A stretch of DNA of 64,000 bases. Origin: Hymenobacter latericoloratus. Its GTDB lineage: Bacteria > Bacteroidota > Bacteroidia > Cytophagales > Hymenobacteraceae. Below are positions 22,716-30,292 of this stretch, piece by piece. The stretch spans positions 124,001 to 188,000 of the forward strand of contig NZ_JACHNV010000001.1 in the NCBI RefSeq assembly GCF_014199535.1, read 5' to 3'. Both the position numbers and the translations under genes were made by a program. The notes under the pieces were generated by a model that had not been told where the DNA came from, searched no databases, and worked only from the letters and a program-made list of their open reading frames with translations. The stretch's first letter is position 1. Each line of letters opens with the position of its first letter.

Positions 22716-25223
22716 TCACAGCTTGAACTGGAAGCTCACTTTTACGCCGAAGGTGCGGGCGCCGGGTGCAGCACGGTAGGTAAGCCGGTGCAGGAAATCG
22801 ACCCGCGCTACCTTGAAGATGTTCTCGATGCCGTAGCCTACCTCGGCGTAGGGCGTACGGCCCAGGGGCCGGAACGAGGGGAGCGGGCCGCCGTTCACGG
22901 GGTCTTCCTGGGGAATGATGCGCCGGTTGGCCTCGCGCACGCTGCCCCAGAGCAGGTTGCCGGTAGCCACCAGCCGCCAGTTCAGCTGCTTGATGGCCGG
23001 CAAGGAGTTTAGCAAGAAACCATCGAACTGATTTTCAACGCGAAACGCTACGTACTGGTCGCTCACAAACTCGAAGTAGCGCATCAGGTTGAAAGCCCCG
23101 GCGTTGTAGAAGGGCGACTGGTTGCCCAGATGGGTTTTGAGCACCGGGTAGGGCACCGTGCTCGGGATGTAGCCCGCATCGAGGCGGTAGTCGGTGCGGC
23201 CCAGCTGGCCCAGCCGAATGCTTTGGTCGATGAGCAGGTTGAATTTCTGGTAGCGGAAATCGGAACCCAGCACGTCATCCACGCCCAGGGTATAGCGCAG
23301 CGTGAATACCGGCCAGCGTTTGAGCCCGATGGCCGTGCGGCGGTTCTGGTTGTTCTCGACCAGCACCTCGTCGCGGGCGTAGCGCGACTCCAGCACGATT
23401 TCCGAGAGGTCGAAGTGGTCGTTGGTGGGTGCGCCGGGGCTGGTTTCCTGGGTGTAGTAGGCAAACGGGTACAGGGGCCGGAACTGCTGGTGGCGCACCA
23501 TCACGCGCTGGGTGAACCCCCGGAACAGGTCCGACTGCAACGCCACCGTGGTTAGGGCGCGGCGCAGGGGCCGGCTGCTGCTGATGTTACCCAGGCGGGC
23601 CGAGGCCTCGAACAACGGGTTTTCCAGGGCGTAGTCGTTATCGAGCAGGGCTACCTGGTCCAGGTCCTGGCGGTGCTCGAAGTTGGCAACCGTCCAGCGG
23701 CGCCGGTCCAGCACGCGCTGCACCCGCAGGCCGTACTTGAAGCGCCCGTCGCGGGTGCCGTAGGCCAAGAAGGAGCGCAGCAGCCAGTCGCGGCTCAGCT
23801 CGGGGGTAGTCCGGAAGCCCACCCGAAAGCGGTGCCCCTCAATGCTATTGAAGCTGTACGCCGTCAGGATGGGGCCCAGATCTACCTTGCCCACGCGGTA
23901 GTAGCCATTCACGGCCACGTCGGCCAGCTCCAGCAAGGAGCGCACGGCCGGCAGCTGCCGCACCGAGTCGAGCACCAGCAGGGTGGCCTGCTCCTCGCGG
24001 CTTAGGGAGTCGGGGCGGTTCCGATCAAAGAAATCCTGCGGGCCACTAAAGGCCGAAGCCAGAGTTTCCAGGGGCCGGTCGTAGAAGGGCAGGGGCTTGG
24101 GCTGATTCACCACGAAGCCTGAGTTGACCGTCGTGAACCGGGCCAATACACCCGTGCTGCCTTTCGTGGGCTTGATGCCGATGACCACCCGGGTGCGCCG
24201 GGGTAGCTCGCCACCGGCGGGGGTAGGGGCCATTTCCTGGTACACCCGCACCTGCTCCACAAAGTTAAGGTTGGCCTCCGGACTTACGGCCAAATCCAGC
24301 CGGCGCAGGGCGTACGTATCGGCCGTAATCCAGATGGTACCCGTGAAGGCCAGGTCCTGGGGGCGGCGGGGCTGCACCCCAATCTGGTAGCAGAAGTCCG
24401 GGCCGAGCATGACCGAGTCCTGCAGCTCGTACTCATAGGTGAACTTCCAGCCGTCGGCAATGGGCGAGATGAAATCCTTGCCCAGCAGCTGCTGCCAGTT
24501 GCGGTAGAAGTCCCAGTCCTGAAACGAGGAGCCCATGATCTGCGACACTACCGAGCCTTCCCGGGGAGCCGCGCCGCGCATCTGGGTACGCACAATTTCC
24601 TCGCGCCGGCGCAGGGGCTCATTGTTCTGGTAGAAGCGCGAAAGAACCTCGGAGGCGAAAATGGGCACCACCGGCTTGCCCTGGGCGTCGCGGGCAATGC
24701 CCAGGCTGTCGGCCACCTGGGTCATCTGGCGCAGCACCTTGCGGCGGCTCAGCTGGTCGGGCAGATTGTTGAGGGAAACTTCCGTGCGGTTATAGCTCTC
24801 AAACTCGAAGGCCCGCAGGTTGCGCTTGTTGTTGCGGGCTTTGTGCTGCTGCACCCGGCGCAGGATAGCATAAGCTGGGTTCTCACGGGGCCGCACCACT
24901 ACCTCGCCCAGCGACACGCTGCCGCTGCCCAGGCTGAAGTGAATGGTTTGTTGGGTGGGGGCGGCGGCCACTTTCCGTTTCTGGGGCGCGAAGCCAATGG
25001 CGGAGGCCACCAGCGTATCTACGGGGCCGGTTACCGTGAGCTGGTAGCGGCCGTTATCATCGGCGGTAGCGCCCTGGCTGGTGCCGCGCACAAACACGGA
25101 GGCAAACGGCACTGGCTGACCCGTGGCCGCTTCCGTTACGCGGCCGCTGAATACTATCCGCTGGCCCCAGGCCACCGGCGCGCTCAGCAGCAGCAGACAA
25201 AGCAGCGAAGACACGAATTTCAT
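22716..25223 (-). CDS. DUF5686 / carboxypeptidase-regulatory-like outer-membrane protein
   Basis: 835 aa from ATG 25223 (MKFVSSLLCLLLLSAPVAWGQ signal peptide). Residues about 24-110 form a CarboxypepD_reg-like beta-sandwich (FSGRVTEAATGQPVPFASVFVRGTSQGATADDNGRYQLTV), as in SusC-like proteins. The remaining DUF5686 region shows long alternating-strand segments (for example FRVGFRTTPELSRDWLLRSFLAYGTRDGRFKYGL) and ends GVKVSFQFKL, consistent with a beta-barrel. There is no TonB plug domain. Function is unknown; the domain combination is widespread in Bacteroidota. Not in an obvious operon. Confidence 0.88.
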   Translation of the reverse strand: MKFVSSLLCLLLLSAPVAWGQRIVFSGRVTEAATGQPVPFASVFVRGTSQGATADDNGRYQLTVTGPVDTLVASAIGFAPQKRKVAAAPTQQTIHFSLGSGSVSLGEVVVRPRENPAYAILRRVQQHKARNNKRNLRAFEFESYNRTEVSLNNLPDQLSRRKVLRQMTQVADSLGIARDAQGKPVVPIFASEVLSRFYQNNEPLRRREEIVRTQMRGAAPREGSVVSQIMGSSFQDWDFYRNWQQLLGKDFISPIADGWKFTYEYELQDSVMLGPDFCYQIGVQPRRPQDLAFTGTIWITADTYALRRLDLAVSPEANLNFVEQVRVYQEMAPTPAGGELPRRTRVVIGIKPTKGSTGVLARFTTVNSGFVVNQPKPLPFYDRPLETLASAFSGPQDFFDRNRPDSLSREEQATLLVLDSVRQLPAVRSLLELADVAVNGYYRVGKVDLGPILTAYSFNSIEGHRFRVGFRTTPELSRDWLLRSFLAYGTRDGRFKYGLRVQRVLDRRRWTVANFEHRQDLDQVALLDNDYALENPLFEASARLGNISSSRPLRRALTTVALQSDLFRGFTQRVMVRHQQFRPLYPFAYYTQETSPGAPTNDHFDLSEIVLESRYARDEVLVENNQNRRTAIGLKRWPVFTLRYTLGVDDVLGSDFRYQKFNLLIDQSIRLGQLGRTDYRLDAGYIPSTVPYPVLKTHLGNQSPFYNAGAFNLMRYFEFVSDQYVAFRVENQFDGFLLNSLPAIKQLNWRLVATGNLLWGSVREANRRIIPQEDPVNGGPLPSFRPLGRTPYAEVGYGIENIFKVARVDFLHRLTYRAAPGARTFGVKVSFQFKL

Positions 25224-25539
25224 ACACACGGACTATACGGACACTCAGGCGCAGGTTGGGTAACAAGATACTGCTAAGACCGCACGAAAGCATGCCACTC
25301 CGAAACTTGCCTGCTGCCAGCCTCGCCCTTCCTACCCCCGGTCCGGCAGTAAAGCCGCCCGCTGAGGGTAGGGGCCGCACGGCTGGTCGAACAAGCGTTG
25401 GGTTGCTTTTCCGCGGGCGCTAGGGAGTGTCAGCGGATGTCAGCCCGCAGCAACCTGGCCAGAAACGTTTCCGGCATCGGACTGGGTATCCCGGCGAAAC
25501 CGACCTGGTGCAGCAGGCAAGATGACCAGTGGCGAACTG
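25224..25539. other. Gene-free stretch
   Basis: About 315 bp between two minus-strand genes; no gene, repeat or good terminator seen. Confidence 0.45.
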
Positions 25540-26493
25540 CTACTTTGGGCACTCTTCCCGGGTCAGGGTTTCGTTGATGCTGATGGCGGCGGCGCTACCC
25601 TCGGCGGCGGCCAGAATGGCCTGCTGGGTGCCGGGCGTAATGTCGCCGGCGGCGTAGAGGCCGCGCACCGTCGTTTGCTGCTTTTTATCGACCCAGATAG
25701 CGCCCTTGCTCGTGAGGCGGCAGCCAACCTGTTCGGCCAGGGTACTGCGTTGGTGCTGATGGGCGTGTACGAATACGGCCGTGCGGGCCAGCTTCTCGCC
25801 CGAGGCAAACACAATGTGACGCAACTCGCCCTCGGCCGTGCCCTCCAGCCGCACCACGGGTTCTTCGCGCACCTGTATTTTCTGCTGGCGCAGGCGGCGG
25901 CGGGCATTCTCGGTCAGGAATCCTGGGCCGTCAATGCAGGCCACCACATCTTTGCTCCAACGGCTTACCAGCAGGGCCAGGCCGGTTACCATTTTGGCGC
26001 GGCCGTACACCGCCAGGGGTTGGTCGCGCACTTCCCAGCCGTGGCAGTAGGGGCAGTGCAGCACCCCGCGTCCCCACAGGTCGCGCATGCCGTCAATGGG
26101 CGGCAGCTCATCTTCCACGCCCGTGGCCAGCAGCACCTTTCGGGCCGTGAGGGTGGAGGTACGGCCTGTGGGGCCTTCCAGCGTCAGCTCGAAGAAAGGG
26201 CCTAATGGAGCCAGGTTCACCACCCGAGCTGCCCGAATTTCGACGGTAGCATAAGCGGCCAACTGCTCCCGGCCCAGGCGCAGCAAATCGGCGGGTTGGG
26301 TCCCGTCGCGGGTGAAAAAGCCCTGCACGGCGGGCGAGGGAGCGTTGCGGGGGGCACCCCCATCCAGCACCACTACCTTCCGCAGGCAGCGGCCCAGTAC
26401 CAGCGCGGCGCTAAGGCCGGTACTGCCGGCACCAATGATGGCAACGTCGATATCGGTAGGGGGCTGGGCGGGGAGGCGGTGACGGGGTGGCAT
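25540..26493 (-). CDS. NAD(P)/FAD-dependent oxidoreductase, thioredoxin-reductase-like with CPYC
   Basis: 317 aa. N-terminal FAD-binding Rossmann motif DVAIIGAGSTGLSAAL (residues about 16-31), a second nucleotide-binding region around KVLLATG and LAVYGRAKMVTGLAL, and the C-terminal flavin motif GLYAAGDITPG. The redox-active CPYC sits in VLHCPYCHGWEVRD. The CPYCHGWE context matches the group that includes GliT and HlmI dithiol oxidases as well as many uncharacterised bacterial TrxR-like flavoproteins, rather than ordinary TrxB (CATC). No natural-product cluster is near, so a redox or detoxification role is the safest reading. The typical NADPH-binding GxGxxA is poorly conserved (VYGRAKMV). Confidence 0.87.
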   Translation of the reverse strand: MPPRHRLPAQPPTDIDVAIIGAGSTGLSAALVLGRCLRKVVVLDGGAPRNAPSPAVQGFFTRDGTQPADLLRLGREQLAAYATVEIRAARVVNLAPLGPFFELTLEGPTGRTSTLTARKVLLATGVEDELPPIDGMRDLWGRGVLHCPYCHGWEVRDQPLAVYGRAKMVTGLALLVSRWSKDVVACIDGPGFLTENARRRLRQQKIQVREEPVVRLEGTAEGELRHIVFASGEKLARTAVFVHAHQHQRSTLAEQVGCRLTSKGAIWVDKKQQTTVRGLYAAGDITPGTQQAILAAAEGSAAAISINETLTREECPK

Positions 26494-26569
26494 ACGCAGA
26501 ATATTTCCGTTTGCCTATACCGGCAAAGCCGCCCAGGGGTTAGGCTCAGGTTCAGAAGAGCCAAAGAAC

Positions 26570-26619
26570 AGCGAAACAAAAAGGCCTTTCCCCGCGGGGA
26601 AAGGCCTTTTTGTTTCGCT
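26570..26619 (-). terminator. Perfect 50-bp palindrome acting as terminator
   Basis: Arms of 25 bp (26570-26594 and 26595-26619) with no spacer, comprising a GGCCTTTCCCC stem flanked by A5/T5 and a further outer AGCGAAAC arm. It lies 16 bp past the stop of the T9SS cargo gene. Confidence 0.8.
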
Positions 26620-26634
26620 AACCTAATTTACAGG

Positions 26635-29600
26635 TTACTCTTTGATCAAACGCTTCGTGAAGGTTTGACCGTTGCCCTGAATAGTGAGCAGGTAGCTGCC
26701 TTTGGGCAGGTTATCGAGTCTGATAGACTCTGTAGTACCACCTTGTTGCGATACTACCCGCACCGTACGACCCGTCAGGTCAGTTATCTTAACCTGATAA
26801 GTACCTGCCGACAGAGTCGTCAGATTCAGGAATGTAGTAACGGTTGCGGCCGTTGGGTTGGGATACACCGTTATGTCCGTAGCGGCCGCAAAGCGCACTG
26901 TCTGTACGTCGCTGAGGATAGCGGTACCATCCAGGTCAACCTGACGCAGACGGTAGTACACGGTGCCCTGCGCTTTAGCACCCACCTGGGCATCCAGGAA
27001 GCTATAGTCGTGCGCGGTAGGGGTAGTGCCCTGACCTTTCACTTCGCCCACTTTCTGGAAGGTAACTGCATCAAAGCTGCGTTCCACCACGAACCGGTCG
27101 TTGTTGAGCTCCTGCGAGGTAGCCCACACCAGTCTGGTGTCCAGCCCGTTGGCCTGGGCCTTGAAGCTTACCAGGGTTACAGGTAAGGGTGCTGCTGCAC
27201 TGTTGCGACGGAAGAATGCATCGGTGGTTGCGTTCAGGTAGCCAGGACCTGTAGAGGCACTGCCGCTGTACGCAGGGTCATAGATATCAACCAGACCGTT
27301 AAAATTATCGTCGTGATAGTACGGAGAGCTAATATCGAGGAAGTTTGGGACACCGTTGTTGTTTGAGTCCTGCAGGAATAAGGAGAGCGTGGTAGCTCCA
27401 TAACCGGAACCGTTAGTGGTAACCGGATAATAGGCACTCTTCTCTGGGTTGTTGACAGCAAACTGGCGGGCTAGTGCGACGATATCATCACCAGCAGCCC
27501 CGCTGCCGTTCAAATCAAAACCCTCCGACCAGTCAGACGTTTGAGCATAGATAGGACGAGTGGTACGAGTAGCGTTGTCTCCGTCGGAGTCTAGGTCGAA
27601 CATATCCGGGGTACCGTCCGCATCGGTGTCAACCCGCGTAGTAATAGCATTGCCTCCCGTAATGTTGCCATCGTAGGCGTCGCGGATGCCGTCGCGGTCA
27701 GTATCCGTATTGAAGTTAGCCTGGTTCTTACGGGTATTATAGGTTACAGAGGTTAAGGCCTCCATCTCATCTGTAATGCCGTCGTTATCAGAATCCAGAT
27801 CCAGGAAGTTGTAGTTGCGAGCCGTCTGGCCATTAGCCGTAAACGTTTCCTGGTCGTTATCCAACAGGGTGTAGCGTACCGTGTTCACTTCTGTACCCCC
27901 CACCCGGGCATTCGCTGCGCCACCCGTACCACGGTTTTCTACCGCATTAGGCAAGCCGTTGGCTCCAACCGAAGCGGCCACAGTCCCGACGGTAGTACTA
28001 CCATTGGTAATAGAGTTAATAAAGCGGCCCTGAGCAGTACTGTAGCCGCTAGACTGCGTGGCAGTAGCATCATTAGTCCAGATTAGAAGAGTCAGGCCGG
28101 CTTCAAATGAGTCCGTCAAGCCATCGTTATCCGAGTCGAGGTCGAAGTGGTTTGGAATACCATCCCCGTCCGTGTCGAAGATGTCGTTCACCCCGTTATT
28201 ATTCAGGTCGCGGAAGGCGCCGAAGATTGGGTGAACGTAGTCCACATCGAGGTAGCGTACGGGCGAAGTAGCATCGGCAAAAGCACTTGGATCTACGTTG
28301 GTAGTGCCAGACAGAGATTCTACTACGTCCAGAATACCGTCGTTGTCATCGTCAATATCAACGTCATCAGTTACGCCATCACCATCGTTGTCGCAAACAT
28401 AGACGGTTGTATAGGTCAGATTGTTGGCCGTGCTTACGAAGCCATACGTCCACGTGTTCACCGTCACGGCGTTGCCGGGGGTGTTAGTGGTGGTGCCATT
28501 GCCCCAGCCGTGGGCAGGGCTAAGGGTACCGTTTAAGCTTTGCGTATTAAGCGCCGCAACGTTTGTGTCATCCCAGTACAGCAGATCGAGACCAGTGGCG
28601 GAGGGCCGTACGTTGCGCACGGCAAAGCCGCCTTCATTATTTTCCGCGTCGTAAATAGGGAAGTTAACCGGGGCGCCACGGTTAGTAAAGCTGTAGGTGA
28701 TGTTCTGCCCGGCCGGTACCCGAACGTTGTTCACCAAGCCATCCCAGATAACCGTAGCCGATGAGCCACCAACCACGTCGGTAGTCAACGTACGGGTGTT
28801 GCCGCCGTACGAGATGACGATATCAAAGCGGCCGGTTTCAGACGACGACGTGGTGAAGGCTACCTCAGTGTTGCCCCCGCGGCAGTAGGGCTGCGGAGTA
28901 ATAGAAACCGTTGGAACGGTAGCGCTAGGCCAAATGGCCGGATCAGGGTCGTTTACGAAGCTGGGATATTGGGCGTAGGCCGTATTGCCCGATTGGCTTT
29001 TGCGGCGGTCGGCGATGGTGGTGCGGCCGGTTACCGCAGTAGAGCCAAACTCGTTGGTTACGAAAAAGAAGGCGTATGGACGCAGGCCAGCAAGCTCAAT
29101 AGCTTTTACGTAGTAGTTGCCGGCCGAGGCACGGCTCTCAACCAGTGGGTAAAGCGTGAACTTGCTTGATAGCAAGTTTGCCGCGCTCAGCGAGGAAAAT
29201 GCCCACGACCGGCTGAACAGACGGCCGTTCTTGATTTGATTATCAGTGCCGGTTACCGTAAAGTCCCATAGGTTGTAGGTGCTGAAAATCCGGTTGCCAG
29301 CTGTGCCTTGAGCGTTGCTGAAATTAGGATTTGCAGTCTTCAGGTCATTGAAGCCCGGCTGGGTATTCTGATTGGTGTACTCACCAACCTGGGTGAATTC
29401 AATAAAGAAATCCTGGGCCTGGCCCGTGTTGTTAATGTATTCTAGCGGTTGGTAGCCGCCGGCTGCCGGAGCAGGGCCGGCCTGAGCTTGTGCATAATCG
29501 TCGATAACCCCGGCCTGGTTAGTGTTCAGCAGGTAGGTAGTCGTGGGGTTACGCGTGAGCGTGTTCTGCTTAACGATGGTGCCGTCGCCTGTGCCGTAGC

Positions 29601-29973
29601 GCAGGGTGAGCATTAGATCTTGGTAGTTGCTGGTGGTAAAGTTGGGGTCATTGGCACGCTGTACCCCGTATGACAACTTCTCCCCTGGCAGTAGGCGGAT
29701 GAATAGACGGTAGTCGGGGCTAAAAGGAGCGCCCGCTGGACTTACCCAGCTAGCTGGCTTTAGGAAGCCATAGGAAATGTCAACCCCACCCGATGTCTGG
29801 TCGGAGTTATGCACCAAGTAACCGCACCGGTCGTTGGCAGCATTAGTGAAGGCAATGCTAGCATTGGCAGCGGCACCCGGCGTAAGGTTCTTGGAGCCTT
29901 CTGCCTTTGCCTGCGTCCAACCTAGCACCGACCAAGCTAACAGCAGAAGCGCTGATCGTAAGTGTGTTTTCAT
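26635..29973 (-). CDS. Large secreted protein with thrombospondin type 3 repeats and T9SS sorting domain
   Basis: 1112 aa from ATG 29973 (MKTHLRSALLLLAWSVLGWTQAKA signal peptide); the longer frame adds 21 residues before this peptide. After an N-terminal region of about 480 residues with no recognised domain come Ca2+-binding TSP3-type Asp repeats: DNDGDGVTDDVDIDDDNDGI, DTDGDGIPNHFDLDSDNDGL, DLDSDNDGITDEMEA, DTDRDGIRDAYDG, DTDADGTPDMFDLDSDGD and DDNFNGLVDIYDP (about 525-920). Then a fibronectin-like segment (PVTLVSFKAQANGLDTRLVWAT) and a type A T9SS C-terminal domain (DITVYPNPT...VKITDLTGRTVRVV...LPKGSYLLTI...FTKRLIKE). It is therefore exported by type IX secretion and cleaved or attached at the surface. 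Target unknown; adhesion or matrix is an inference. Confidence 0.9.
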   Translation of the reverse strand: MKTHLRSALLLLAWSVLGWTQAKAEGSKNLTPGAAANASIAFTNAANDRCGYLVHNSDQTSGGVDISYGFLKPASWVSPAGAPFSPDYRLFIRLLPGEKLSYGVQRANDPNFTTSNYQDLMLTLRYGTGDGTIVKQNTLTRNPTTTYLLNTNQAGVIDDYAQAQAGPAPAAGGYQPLEYINNTGQAQDFFIEFTQVGEYTNQNTQPGFNDLKTANPNFSNAQGTAGNRIFSTYNLWDFTVTGTDNQIKNGRLFSRSWAFSSLSAANLLSSKFTLYPLVESRASAGNYYVKAIELAGLRPYAFFFVTNEFGSTAVTGRTTIADRRKSQSGNTAYAQYPSFVNDPDPAIWPSATVPTVSITPQPYCRGGNTEVAFTTSSSETGRFDIVISYGGNTRTLTTDVVGGSSATVIWDGLVNNVRVPAGQNITYSFTNRGAPVNFPIYDAENNEGGFAVRNVRPSATGLDLLYWDDTNVAALNTQSLNGTLSPAHGWGNGTTTNTPGNAVTVNTWTYGFVSTANNLTYTTVYVCDNDGDGVTDDVDIDDDNDGILDVVESLSGTTNVDPSAFADATSPVRYLDVDYVHPIFGAFRDLNNNGVNDIFDTDGDGIPNHFDLDSDNDGLTDSFEAGLTLLIWTNDATATQSSGYSTAQGRFINSITNGSTTVGTVAASVGANGLPNAVENRGTGGAANARVGGTEVNTVRYTLLDNDQETFTANGQTARNYNFLDLDSDNDGITDEMEALTSVTYNTRKNQANFNTDTDRDGIRDAYDGNITGGNAITTRVDTDADGTPDMFDLDSDGDNATRTTRPIYAQTSDWSEGFDLNGSGAAGDDIVALARQFAVNNPEKSAYYPVTTNGSGYGATTLSLFLQDSNNNGVPNFLDISSPYYHDDNFNGLVDIYDPAYSGSASTGPGYLNATTDAFFRRNSAAAPLPVTLVSFKAQANGLDTRLVWATSQELNNDRFVVERSFDAVTFQKVGEVKGQGTTPTAHDYSFLDAQVGAKAQGTVYYRLRQVDLDGTAILSDVQTVRFAAATDITVYPNPTAATVTTFLNLTTLSAGTYQVKITDLTGRTVRVVSQQGGTTESIRLDNLPKGSYLLTIQGNGQTFTKRLIKE

Positions 29974-30240
29974 GCAAGAAGTATTTATGGAAAGTTTTAA
30001 TGTCAGTCTGTTAGGGCTCGTAAAGCCTACTCGCATTCAAAGCTAGAGGGACTGTAAAAGGGAAGGCCCAATTTTCGCCCAATTAATAGGAAGACTCGGT
30101 GAATCCGCCGGTTTGGGCTGGTAAGTCGAGATTGAAAAGTCCCAATTTGAATCCCGGCTGCAAAGGTAGGGATTGACTAGTAAAATGTTACGTTATTTTG
30201 ACAGATACCGGATTGATAACAAGTGTTATGAAATAATTAA
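29974..30240. other. Upstream region of T9SS cargo gene
   Basis: About 265 bp without a gene. A minus-strand TACCTTTG (30161-30168) fits the -7 consensus but lacks a -33 partner; it would give a leader of roughly 180 nt. Confidence 0.45.
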
Positions 30241-30267
30241 GCCCTGCCAATGCTGGCAGGGCCCTTT
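30241..30267. terminator. Terminator near malQ 3' end
   Basis: Perfect 9-bp stem GCCCTGCCA / TGGCAGGGC (30241-30249 and 30254-30262), 30 bp past the malQ stop. The T-run (CCTTTTTA) is on the plus side; the minus side is merely AT-rich. Confidence 0.65.
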
Positions 30268-30292
30268 TTATCAAAAGCTCATTTTAAGTGAT

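Noticed and set aside
26570..26619. 50-bp palindrome as a mobile-element end or recombination site
   Set aside because: It sits just past a stop codon with A/T runs at the inner stem, so a terminator explains it.
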